Notes under the pieces: generated by a model | Seen by the model: the letters and a program-made list of their open reading frames with translations, nothing else | What the model was told of the DNA's origin: nothing | The model's database searches: none | Translations under genes and position numbers: made by a program | Assembly: GCA_001297265.1 (NCBI GenBank) | Contig: LIHB01000069.1 | Span: 1 to 64,000, forward strand | DNA: 64,000 nt | Origin: Mycosphaerella arachidis | Taxonomy: Eukaryota > Ascomycota > Dothideomycetes > Mycosphaerellales > Mycosphaerellaceae | Reading direction: 5' to 3' | Shown: positions 1-10,227 of the stretch, one piece after another | How the letters are laid out: each line of letters begins with the position of its first letter | How positions within the stretch are numbered: the stretch's first letter is position 1

Positions 1-960
1 TACTCCTACTCGACGAGAACAAATCTCGATCGAACGAAGGTTACCTAACTCGTTAGTTAACTTAGTAAGATTATAGGTTTAACTAAACCTAATACCGTAC
101 CTCTCTTTTATAAGATCCTTCTTTAAAGTATAGTATACCTATAGGAGTCTACCCTCTCTTACGCTAACCGGTTTATTTATTTAAAGCGCTCTTATTAATA
201 TAGTAGACTTAATCTATCGGTATCTTCTCTTATAATATCTTAAACGCGTTACGAAGCTCTTAATTCCGTTCTCTAATACGAAAAATAGTAACGCCGCGCT
301 TCTAACCTCCTACGCTTAATATACGCGATATCGTCGATCTTAAGACTATAATATCCTACTTATTATATAGGTACTAGGTAACTTTATCTTAATAAGAAGT
401 AGGGCGATCGCTAAGGTATTTAAATATACAATCTTAAAAGATCTATATTAAGATTAGACGTCTACTATCGGGCCCTAGATCTATATATACCTATCTATAT
501 AACCTAAATATTAAGGGAATGTCGTAATATATAGTACGCCTACGACCTACTAGTCGTAGATAAACTAATTCTTACCTTCTATTATAGACGCTGTACGCGT
601 CGCATAATATACGTATGCGTGTTACGTACGGCTTATAAGCTAGGTGTAACCGTATATTATATATAAGGGTTAGCCTAGGGGCTACCCCTTATACTAAAGT
701 TATTATAATATTTATCGACATTACGCCGGCCTAGGTTAAGAAGGTTAGTAATAGTATTATTACTATAGGAGGTATCGAGAAACAGGCGCTCGATCTCGTA
801 CTACTACTATAGCGGTAATCTACGCCTAACTATAGATATAACAAGGGCGCTAATAATACCTTAGATTAGTAACGAGGGCTATATATTAACAACACGATAG
901 TAAGGTACTATATATAGTAATAAGTACTCGAATCCTAGCTACTATACCTAATTACTATAA
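1..960. repeat. RIP-mutated repeat relic (unassigned transposon remnant)
   Basis: AT-rich, TpA-rich sequence with no long reading frame. From position 61 to 428 I found no CA and no TG dinucleotide at all, while CG stays common. Loss of CpA/TpG with gain of TpA is the classic signature of repeat-induced point mutation in filamentous ascomycetes. The signature stops sharply near 955-965, where CA and TG return. The plus strand has stretches of open frame interrupted by many TAA/TAG codons, as expected of a mutated transposon, but I could not recognise a transposase or reverse transcriptase motif on either strand. The element probably continues left of the window. Confidence 0.8.
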
Positions 961-1366
961 GAGATGCAGGGACGGCCTTACTCCGGACCGAGGTGCGCAG
1001 TATGGCGCGGACTTCTGCACATAAGCGCTCGCGTGGTCATGCGCCGCTGACATGAGTGCAGACTTCTGATGCGTCGCACGCTAGGCCGAGCATCGGCATA
1101 GACCGCCGCGCCTTGGTTGCGCGTCTGCAGCTGTAGCCTGTTTTGCTAATCAATCGGGGTAATTGTCGTCGGTTGAAGGCGAGTCGACAAAGTCAGCAAC
1201 TGCGTGATGAGCTCTACTGTCGTCTTGAAACATGGTGAAGTTTCTCTGCTGTTCTCGTTGCGCTTGAAAGCAGCCGGCTCTCGGTACTCTTCTGGAGATT
1301 GCCTTCTACTTCTCCAGATAAGCGCAGCCTGTCCGCATGATCCTCTCTTTCTCCAATTCAGCAACC
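961..1366. other. intergenic, 5' region of zinc-finger gene
   Basis: Normal-composition sequence between the RIP block and the first gene. The word gacttctg occurs twice (near 1010 and 1060). No gene seen. Confidence 0.5.
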
Positions 1367-2225
1367 ATGGCTGAGACAGAAGTCGATGGCACTTTGCTCG
1401 ACCTTGTCCTCCTCAAAGACGAATGCAACGACAAGGTAAAGGCTCAGATCGACAAGGTCGCAAGAACAGTTAGATGCCTCCAAGACACTACCAAGCGCCT
1501 TCGCAAAGAGCGCGACGAGGCACGTCAGCAGACGTATGCTGTTCATGTTCAAGGAGCTCAGCAGCAGCAGCAGCAGCAAACGTCAACGCCAACAGGCCCA
1601 AGCAATCCCTTCGTTCGTCCGCCGCGACCACATCGCTCCTGCAACGCCTCGGCCACATACCAAACTCTAGAGCCACAAGGCTTGCAGCGCAATAAGAGTC
1701 CTGCAAGCGCCATGTCACCTCGCACCTCACTTCACCCCGGAAGTGGACCTTCCGACCTCCCTGAGCGTCAAAACGAGGAGCCACCAGCGAAGCGCCAAAA
1801 GACCAACTCCCACCCCAAGACCTTCGCACCACCACACTTACGTCCCCAGCCTGCCAAAGCCACCTTAGGCGTCCTCCAGTACTCTCCAGCACCACCTCGA
1901 AGGGATCCTCCACGTCCGTCTCCACCGCCGCGCCGCTACGTATCATGCACAATGTGCTGGCAAGCGTGGCTCGAAGGCGATCGGCTCAGGCGCCACCATT
2001 GCTCAGGTGCTACACTTTGTGAACCTTGTCGTTCTCGGGTAAGCTCCTTGTTATCTTGTGCTACATACACGACCGAGACTAATCTTGACGCCGATCCAGG
2101 GCTACAGATGCGAGTACCACGTCTGCAAGAATGAGGAGCGATGCCATAGGCCAGATTGCACTCGTCTGCATCCAAATCAGTGGAATCGGGAGAATGATCG
2201 GAGGAGACGTGTGATTTTGCAGTAG
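1367..2225 (+). CDS. Cys-rich protein with Nab2/ZC3H14-type CCCH finger
   Basis: Join 1367..2038, 2100..2225, 265 aa. An in-frame ATG at 1337 would add 10 residues. The N-terminal 65 residues are charged and helical, likely a coiled coil, followed by a polyglutamine run (CAG repeats 1559-1579) and a long Pro/Ser/Arg-rich disordered segment. The 61-nt intron (gtaagc...ccag, with actaat upstream of the acceptor) has to be removed to complete the C-terminal zinc-binding region: a CxxC, an HHC, a CxxC, and then CKNEERCHRPDCTRLH, which fits C-x5-C-x4-C-x3-H, the spacing of Nab2/ZC3H14 poly(A)-binding fingers. Nuclear RNA binding is an inference from that spacing only; a structural zinc site with another role is possible. 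Confidence 0.65.
1559..1579 (+). repeat. CAG trinucleotide repeat (polyglutamine)
   Basis: Seven Gln codons in a row within the zinc-finger gene. Confidence 0.85.
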
Positions 2226-2490
2226 ACTTGGTGGTCCTGGGTCGGGTAGCGTCGTTCCGTATGCAATGTCATGTGTCATTTTTGCGTCCGAGAGATGGAA
2301 ACGGTTGATCGCGAGCAGGTGCTCGGGCTTCGTGTGACGTATGGATAGCTGTATCTATCTACTTCGTGTAACGTTTGCATCGCTTCATGCTTGCATCATG
2401 GGTATCGCGCAGAGTCCTTGCGCCGAGCGTATATCCTGTCCGTTGTTCCATTGCGCCTGATGTCCCATATCGTTGCTTGGCCTTGTAAAA

Positions 2491-4813
2491 TCATGCTACA
2501 CTGACTCTCCCTCCTCTTGCTTCGTCATCGCCGAACAGCTCACCTGCTTCACGGCAGAACTTTGCCTCGCCTCTGCCACCAGCACTCTCGCTCGCCCAAC
2601 AGATGACTGCAGCATCGACCGTCGCACCAACCACGTTCTCGATGGATCCGAGGACAGCGAAGCCGATAGATGCTGCGACCATGCCCACAATGTACGCATA
2701 AAGACTGCCGCGGATTCCAGCGGTACCTTCGAGCTTGATGCTGTGTGCTGCTCGGACCCATGAGCTGAAACCCAGCGCGAACGACATGATATAACGTGTC
2801 GCTTGCAACAGCAACTTCGACAGCCGGTAGGGCAGTAAAATGCTTCCATTCGGCGACGCAGGATGAAAGTTTCGTGGTCCAAGCGTGTTGCTGGGGTTCG
2901 TCCGGCTGACGAAGTTGAGCTGCGCAAGCCCACGAGCAGCGATACCAAGTGGCTGGCTGTGTATGGCGGCGTGAGTGAGCGTGAGCGGGTTTGTCAGTGT
3001 GGCAAGACTGGTCGGGATGATCCAGTAGGCACACATGTTGAGAAGCCCAGAAAGTCTTCCAGGAAGGACGATTAATGGCAATCTGACCAAGAGACTGAGG
3101 AAAGTGCTTAGACAGACCGTGCCGAACAGTGCTCCAGTGGCGTGATTGAAGCTAGCTTGGACTACCTCGCGGTTCGTCGGCTGCGGCACTGCCAGGCGAT
3201 GGAAGTACCACTGGCTTACTGTTGCTGCCGTAGTCGCTCTCTGTATGCCGGCAAGCACGCCCAAGGTCCACAGGTACTGCAGGACGAAGAAGGCTCCAAG
3301 CCACCAGCTGTTAGCATAGAGAACGAACTGACTCGCGCCCACCCAGCGACCTGATAGGAACACGCGCTCGAACATCAGTGTCCAGCACCAGGTGAAGACC
3401 ACGATGCTCGCGAGTGAGGCAAATCCCAAGGTCAGAAGGTACGGACTGGAGGCGATGATCTTGGTGCTGAACTCCAAGATACTGATCGCCTTGGCGAGAC
3501 TGTGTCGGTTCTTGACAACACTCCAGGTCCAGAGAAGTGCCATCAATGCCGGAACGAACGAGACCCAACGCATTGCTTTATCCTGTATCGATGCGCCCTG
3601 CCACGAACCCTGAAAGCTACTGATGAGCGGGTATAGTGAGAATGAAAAGAGTACTACGGGCATTGCCACCAGCATGCCAAAGACCAGGACGCGGACGTAG
3701 TTACGCAGTAGTGATAGCCAGACCAAGGCCACAACGACCGCAATGAGCGTATCCCACACCAGCATGTTCGTATTCGACTTCAGTACTGAGTAGATGGTGT
3801 CTCCAAGTGGCTGTTTCTTAGACGGCGCCGCTGTCTGAAACCATATCACAATGAATGCGGCGACCATGGTGAAGAGCGATATCATGAAGATGTTTCCCCA
3901 AAAAGCGTCGTGTTTGGGTGGCTCCTGCGTCGGCAGAATGACTGTCGGTGGCACGCTCTCTGCTCGTTCTGTTGACGGTGGCCTGGGATGCATCATAGCT
4001 GTGTCTTCGGGGGTCTCCAGAGGGAGAAAGCTACTCAGCCTACTCGACTTGATGTCCTTGAAGGGCCGGAATGCTGGTGGGGGTGATTCTGGGTCGATCG
4101 AGGGAGACAAGTTGGCCAACGACTCGGGTGGCTCCTCATGTATCGTGCTGTTGAGGTTGACGTCCACGAGCCTGCCTTTACCCTTAGAGCTGGGCCGGCT
4201 CATGTCAGACTCGGGCATGCTTCCAGCTCTCGACGAAGGGGGGTATGGCGCGCCTATTCTACCTCGCGGCATACTCTCATCTCTGTCGTGGTTCTGCCCT
4301 CTGTGCGTCTCTTCCACTTTCTCCACGGCATCATCTTCCAGCTCCGAGCTCTCCGTCAGGTTGCTCGGCCCAAAGTGCTGTCTACTCCGCTGGAGCGCGT
4401 ACATGTCGTTCACCTCGCGTTCATGCTGGTCGTTCTCGTCCTCCTCTTCGAAGTCATCGGTCGCGCTGTAGAAGAGAGGTGCCTGAGGATCCTGTCGCGA
4501 CAGTCGGGAAGCGAAGGGAAATCGTGACTGCGACGCGGAGGGTCCTTGGTGGTAGGGGTGATTTGGCATGCCCGGTCGCTGCACATATCGCGAGTTGCCA
4601 GCTGGTTGTCGCCGTCGGTCTAGAGGGTTTCGAGAGCGATTCCGGTGGTCCTCTTGGTTGAAGGATAGGCGGGCGTTGGACTGCTGTAGGAATCGTGAAG
4701 CATCTATGAGGCAGTCGGGGTTAGTCACGCGAGCTGGTAGTGACGCCGGTGCCGCGTATCCAGACGTGAAGGCGGTATGGTATGCAAGTGGAAGACTTAC
4801 ACTCAGAAAACAT
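2491..4813 (-). CDS. PNS1 / choline-transporter-like (CTL family) membrane protein
   Basis: Join complement(2491..4703, 4801..4813), 741 aa. The first exon is only 13 nt (ATG TTT TCT GAG T); removal of a 97-nt intron gives an N-terminus starting MFSEYASRFL, which I recall as common in fungal CTL proteins and prefer to the longer unspliced start at 4989. About 275 hydrophilic, Pro/Ser-rich residues (with a DFEEEDEND acidic patch) precede the membrane part, which begins near FWGNIFMISLF and carries roughly ten hydrophobic segments, ending in a short cytosolic tail. The family (Pfam Choline_transpo) includes yeast Pns1 and animal CTL proteins. Fungal members sit in the plasma membrane or vesicles, and their substrate is often not choline. 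Divergent from the CLPTM1 gene. Confidence 0.85.
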
Positions 4814-5539
4814 GATGATTGACTATGCGATGTCGTAGCAATAGTGGTCGGTCGCGTAGAGGTGCTGGTGCAGCAGACCAGCTGCACGCACTTGGAGCGC
4901 TCTTCGACTAGAATGCCGATGCCCGAGACTCGAGATAGCCGGATGCGGGTGGTGGTGGTGGTGGTGGTGGTGTGGTGGTGCGTGAACACTGAACCGTGGG
5001 CGTTTCTCCGACGACGTGCTGTATACTTTCGACAGTATGGAATACTTTCAGACGAGTGCTGTGATCTTTTAGGTGTTGCCGTCTTCGCAGGAAGCAGCGA
5101 GCGGTGGGACGGTAACTCTCTAGACCAGGTACCGGCGAGTGTGACGCAGCTTGATGACCTCCACGCCTCGGACCGATCACGAGTTCACTGGGTAGACTAG
5201 AACTAGCCGCAGTTCAGCCTTCGAGTCAAGAGAACCACCGCGCTGATCGGCTGTGTTATAGTTGATGCCTGAGTACGGCAACGTAACACATGCGTATATA
5301 CAGAGACTCGAGTGAATGAGTCGGCGGTATAGAGCAGAGACTCGCGTTCATGTGAAGTGCCGCCTTTGTCTCGCGATAAGGCGCAATCTACGCCTATTTC
5401 TTACTTCGCCGAGCACGTGGGTCGTCCTAGAGCTCTAGTTTGCCAGCCACTAAGAAATAGTTGATCTGGCGACGTACTGACACATATGGCTGTATAGTCA
5501 GACTCCGTCCAACATCCTCACGACAGACAGACAGCCTCA
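4814..5539. other. divergent promoter region with (GGT)n microsatellite
   Basis: Separates the PNS1-like and CLPTM1-like genes, which are transcribed away from each other. Contains a GGT/ACC trinucleotide run at about 4948-4980, which would lie in the 5' leader or promoter of the PNS1-like gene. No gene seen. Confidence 0.6.
4948..4980. repeat. GGT trinucleotide microsatellite
   Basis: Run of GGT, with one GTG break, in the divergent promoter between the PNS1-like and CLPTM1-like genes. Confidence 0.8.
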
Positions 5540-7587
5540 ATGTCTGGCCAAGCACCTCCTGCAGTCCAGCCTGCGGGCGAAGCTGTAGCTGCCGATGGAG
5601 ACACCCAAACGAACTGGCTATGGTCCATCGGCAAGAATGTCGCCGTCTTCATCGCCATCCAGTTTGCGATGAAGCAGTTTATGGGGGGCAACAAGGCCGC
5701 GACACCGACACCAGATGCTGTAGCGACTCCCGGAGCGGATCCAATAGCCCCAGGAGAGTGGAGTGCCATACCACAAGGCCTGCAACCATTATGGCCCACG
5801 AACACGAGCGTCGACGTCGCCATGTATATATCCGCCAGCAACATTCTCCCGACCCTGAGCCAGTTGCCCAAAGATAGCTTGATCGTGAATGAGAAGAACT
5901 TCTCCCTTGATAGATCACAGAAAGATTACCGCGAGGTACACAAGACCTTCAACGTCCCACCGAGCGTGCAGAACAATGGAACGCTGTGGGCACACATCTT
6001 GATTGCGCAAACAGGCGCGGAGAAAGACCCGGCGTCTCCAGCATATGATCCAGAAAAGGCATATCGCATGCACAGGCCGTTGACTTCGTACTTGGCCAAG
6101 AAGAAGGTCAGAAAGACGAGAAACTTGCTAGGCGGCGGCACAAACGAGACCGAGTCAGAGGAAGATGTCGACGAGACGTCCGGTCCTACCGTCGCCTCAT
6201 ACTACCATCCAAATTTCACTCTCTCCTTCGTACCAGACACAGGTGATGTGCAGTGGCCCAGTCTGCACCCGGCCATGAGACAGTTTTACACTCTCGAACA
6301 GACGGGCAAGCGCGACATCACTGGCAAGAACGGATGGTACTACCCAGTGCTGTACCTAAACACCTTCTGGCAGCTGCGATCGCACATGATCGAGCTCAAT
6401 TCGACAGTACCGCAGAAGACACTACCGATCAATGTTGACCTTTCGACCCTGGCCAGCTGGCAGTTCAGTGTCATGGCTAGCATGGATGAGGGCATGAAGG
6501 AGACTGCGCGCAAAGCGGCAAACGGCGAGTCAACGCCTGGCGGCGGTGACGGGTCTGAGATGGAGATGATCAAGGAAACTTTGCTCGACACGAACCACTG
6601 GCTGCTCGGGACGACTGCAATTGTCAGTGTTCTCCATATGATCTTCGAACTGCTCGCTTTCAAGAACGATGTCAGCCACTGGCGGAAGAAGAAGGACAAT
6701 GTCGGCATTTCTGTTCGCACGATCCTCTCCAACGTCTTCATGCAGCTCATCGTCTTCCTGTACCTCATGGATAACAATGAGAACACCAGCTGGATGATCC
6801 TGTTTGGCCAAGGCATGGGCATTGCAATCGAAGCCTGGAAGATCACCAAAGCAGTCAATGTCCGCGTTCGCGTGCCACAAGCAGGAACCTACTCTCACAA
6901 GCTCGGACTCCCGTACACTGTGGTCTTCGAGGATAAGCACAAGCTCAGCGAGACCGAGGAAAAGACGGAAGAGTACGACAAAATCGCCTTCAAGTACATG
7001 GGCATTATTGCTGTTCCGTTGCTGCTCGCTTACGCTGTCTATTCCCTCATGTATGAAGACCACAAGAGCTGGTACAGCTTCGTCATCACTACACTGGTCG
7101 GCAGTGTCTACGCTTACGGCTTCCTCATGATGGTATGTCGAAGGATCATCTTCGATAGCTGGGCATTATACTAACGACTTCACAGGTCCCCGCCCTTTAC
7201 ATTAACTATCGCCTCAAGTCCGTCGCTCATATGCCCGGCCGGACCATGATGTACAAGTTCCTCAACACGTTCATCGACGACCTGTTCGCCTTCACCATCA
7301 AGATGCCGATACTTCATCGTCTCGCCACCCTTCGCGATGACGTCATCTTCTTCGTTTACCTCTACCAGGCCTGGGCTTACAAGGTCGACTACACCCGTAT
7401 CAACGAGTTCGGACAAGGTGGCGACGACGAAGAAGTCGAGAGCAAGCAAGCAGCGAAGCCACTAACAAGCCCGCCTGATGGCCAGAAGACGGACAGTGGT
7501 AAGATCAAGGGGGATCTGAATGAGAAGGCTGACTCCGCTGTCGCGAGTGGGAAGGAGAAGGCTAGTGCCCGGAAGAGGAAGAATTAG
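5540..7587 (+). CDS. CLPTM1-family multi-pass ER membrane protein
   Basis: Join 5540..7132, 7186..7587, 664 aa. The 53-nt intron (gtatgt...ctaac...cacag) removes an in-frame stop, and the second exon continues with VPALYINYRLKSVAHMPG, a stretch strongly typical of the family. The N-terminal half is a lumenal/extracellular domain containing YYHPNFTLSFVPDTG and YLNTFWQLRSHM. Membrane segments start near residue 355 (HWLLGTTAIVSVLHMIFELL) and continue to IDDLFAFTIKMP. The C-terminus is a Lys-rich hydrophilic tail. CLPTM1 proteins are ER/plasma-membrane proteins; human relatives retain GABA-A receptors in the ER or scramble GlcN-PI lipids (CLPTM1L). The fungal role is not established. Full family length, no sign of damage. 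Confidence 0.93.
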
Positions 7588-8115
7588 AGACATGACACAG
7601 ATGCAGTAGACTGGCATGAGTAGTATAGAGCCATGTATCAGATAATCAAGCTTCGGAGCGTGTGAGATATATCATCGCGTTCGTGATGACGTACGCTTTG
7701 TACGGACTTGGGCTACACCAGACCGCTCCTCGTATGCTCCCTCTCAATGTGTTCAAACTAACAGCGTCCAGGACTTCAAGTGTCTTGAGCCGAGCGAGGT
7801 CTATCACAAAGGTGGTCGCCGCTGACAACGCTTCGTCTCTCCAAGAGACCCAACTTGCGCTCGAACCTGCTAAGGCGTCGTTGCTTTGCGTGGCATCCGG
7901 GTCGTACTCAAAGGCAAGCGCGTCGCTACTCATAATCGATTGCGGCAGAACTAGACCTAATGATCTGGCCGCAGCAGAGTTCCAATGGCGTACTCTGCTA
8001 GAAACAGCAACGAGCTTTGTCCTTAGCCCTTAGAGGTGGTGAAGAGGCGCCGGCTGCGCGTACAAAGGTTGCTACTTCATCAGTCCTCGTGGTCCATATT
8101 GGCACAATCCACCTA
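7588..8115. other. convergent intergenic region
   Basis: Lies between the 3' ends of the CLPTM1-like and SelO genes. Two short overlapping frames (7646-7933 minus, 95 aa; 7662-8033 plus, 123 aa) have no recognisable features. I do not call either a gene. Confidence 0.5.
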
Positions 8116-10065
8116 CTACGAACTACACGAGCATTGCATAGCCCTCTGATACCTCGGCACATCACCACAGAATCTCTCTTCCTCCTCCCTGTTCCAGCCC
8201 CATTCTTCATTGAAAGGCGCTAACGTCATATCCATAACGCGATCGAGGATTTCCCGCTCGCCCTTTTTCTCCACTCTCTCGATCAACTCGTCCAAGATCC
8301 AGGATCGTGGGATAAATTTCGGATTGACAGCTTTCATACTGGCCAACCTCTGGTCCCGCGCTTCATGAGAATCCTCCCAATCCTCGAAGACACGAGTTCG
8401 ATACTTCTCTAACCACTTGGCAATCCGGGCACGAGCTTTATCTTCGCCGCCGTCGGCCAGAACAAGGCCCGGCAGTCCTTCATGGTGGAAGAAGCGGCCT
8501 GCAACGTCCTTTCGCTGTTCGTCCGTTTCGATTTCGGACATACCGATGTGGCTCAGGCGGCGGAAGGTGTGGTTGAAGTCGAGCTCGAGAGCTTCGAGGG
8601 TGTCGAGAAGTTCGGAATAGAGTTCCTGGAAATCGGACTCTTTGCATTGTTTCAAGCCGAGACGGGCAGTCATCAGACGCTTGTACTCTGCCATGAAGAC
8701 GGCTTTGTATTCCTCGCCAACTTTGTCAATGATCGTCTCAGCGCGCTTGATGAGTTCGTCGGCGCGTTCCTGTCGAACGCCTTTCTCGACAAATTCGCTG
8801 TCATCACACCAGTTTCCAGCACCGATAAGTTCGCCAAGAGCTTCGGCTAATCGGACGAGGTTCCACCAGATGATGGAGGGTTGGTTCTTGTAGGAGTAGC
8901 GGAGCATGTGGTCGTCGTGGTTTGGGGTGTAGTTTGGATCGAAATTGTCGAGGAAGGCGAAGGGACCGAAGTCAACGGAGAGGCCGTAGATGGAGGTGTT
9001 ATCAGAATTCAGGACGCCATTGGTGAAGGCATAGGCTTGCCAGTGGGCTACTGTCTTTGCGTTTCGTCGAGCGATCTCTCTGAAGAGACGCGTGTATCTA
9101 TTCTCCTCGCTCTCAGCTTCGCCTTGGATGTCGTCCTTAGCGATCCCACTTTTCACCTCAACGACGTCCTTCTCTTCTGTGGAAGGCACCTTCGTCGGCA
9201 ACTTGTCCCATCCACCGAACACGTATTCAGCAACATAGTCGGCCAGTTTCCTGATTAAATCTCTGTCACCTCTTGACCTCGGTAGATCAAAGGTGCCAAT
9301 CCTTATCCACGACTCGGCAAATCGTGCCACCATCGCAGCAGGCTCCGCTGTTTCTCTTCGCACTGTCTCATCTGGGCCCAGCGTCAAGCTCAATGCTCGC
9401 GTCGAGGGTATCCCAAGTGCATTCAACGCTTCGCTGACCACGAACTCTCTAATGCTACTCCTCACAACGGCCTTGCCATCTGCAAATCGCGAGTACGGAG
9501 TCTTTCCGGCACCTTTCAGCTGAATCTCATACCTCTTTCCAGTATTGGGGTTGTTGGCTTCAAACAGCGATATAGCTCGGCCATCGCCTAGCTGACCTGC
9601 CCACTGGCCAAATTGATATCCTCCGTAACATTGTGCCCAAGGGTATACGTCCTTGTCGCCGGGCTCTTTCTCTTCCTCAATCGTTATGATCTTCTCACCG
9701 GCTACCGTCTTCTTGAAGTCCTCATCGTTGATCGACGCAGGATCGATAGCCAAGTCCCGCAGTGCTGCTTTCGATACTCCTACGAGCTCTGACCTCTTGA
9801 ACAATTCTGGTCTGACGAATGTGTATGCAGCATTCTTCACTAATCGAGGTCCCAGCTTCTTCCGCTCTGCTGTATGCGATGATACAGGTGTTGGATACTC
9901 TGAGTCCGCGGGCAGCTTTTGCGTGAATGTGTTGGTCTTTGGTAAATCACGAATATTATATGTCCTCTGCTCGCCATTCGCAGCGCTGCTGATTTGGCTC
10001 GCCATTTGAGTTACTCGTCGCTGTGCAATACTTCGTGGTCTCGTTCGGGGGATTGCACGATACAT
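8116..10065 (-). CDS. SelO/YdiU pseudokinase, protein AMPylase, mitochondrial
   Basis: Single exon, 649 aa from the ATG at 10063-10065. The frame is open further upstream but adds a Cys/His-rich, non-conserved stretch, so I start here. The first residues (MYRAIPRTRPRSIAQRR) look like a mitochondrial targeting sequence. Family blocks seen: YGGYQFGQWAGQLGDGRAISL, QLKGAGKTPYSRFADGKAV, SSIREFVVSEALNALGIPSTRAL, NGVLNSDNTSIYGLSVDFGPFAFLD. SelO transfers AMP from ATP to protein hydroxyls and links to redox homeostasis. The C-terminus ends CSCSS, the place where animal SelO carries selenocysteine (C-U-S-S); Cys replaces Sec here, as expected in fungi lacking Sec insertion. Divergent from the DCAF4-like gene. 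Confidence 0.93.
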   Translation of the reverse strand: MYRAIPRTRPRSIAQRRVTQMASQISSAANGEQRTYNIRDLPKTNTFTQKLPADSEYPTPVSSHTAERKKLGPRLVKNAAYTFVRPELFKRSELVGVSKAALRDLAIDPASINDEDFKKTVAGEKIITIEEEKEPGDKDVYPWAQCYGGYQFGQWAGQLGDGRAISLFEANNPNTGKRYEIQLKGAGKTPYSRFADGKAVVRSSIREFVVSEALNALGIPSTRALSLTLGPDETVRRETAEPAAMVARFAESWIRIGTFDLPRSRGDRDLIRKLADYVAEYVFGGWDKLPTKVPSTEEKDVVEVKSGIAKDDIQGEAESEENRYTRLFREIARRNAKTVAHWQAYAFTNGVLNSDNTSIYGLSVDFGPFAFLDNFDPNYTPNHDDHMLRYSYKNQPSIIWWNLVRLAEALGELIGAGNWCDDSEFVEKGVRQERADELIKRAETIIDKVGEEYKAVFMAEYKRLMTARLGLKQCKESDFQELYSELLDTLEALELDFNHTFRRLSHIGMSEIETDEQRKDVAGRFFHHEGLPGLVLADGGEDKARARIAKWLEKYRTRVFEDWEDSHEARDQRLASMKAVNPKFIPRSWILDELIERVEKKGEREILDRVMDMTLAPFNEEWGWNREEEERFCGDVPRYQRAMQCSCSS

Positions 10066-10227
10066 ACAAGAAACAGACACGACCAAAGAGATTAAGGACG
10101 TATTATACAGGAAGTGAAAGTGGCAACAGCAGTTGTGTTTGTTCACTCGTGCATTTATTGCACCTCACTCCGCACATCTTCGGCGACATCGGCATGACGT
10201 TCGCACTTGCCGATCCGAAGCCGAGCA
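10066..10227. promoter_or_regulatory. short shared divergent promoter (SelO / DCAF4-like)
   Basis: Only about 160 bases separate the two divergent start codons, so the two genes must share a promoter region. No specific factor site is claimed. Confidence 0.5.

Noticed and set aside
4814..4989. Longer N-terminus of the PNS1-like protein
   Set aside because: It would be coded by the GGT microsatellite strand and an intron; the spliced MFSEY start fits better.
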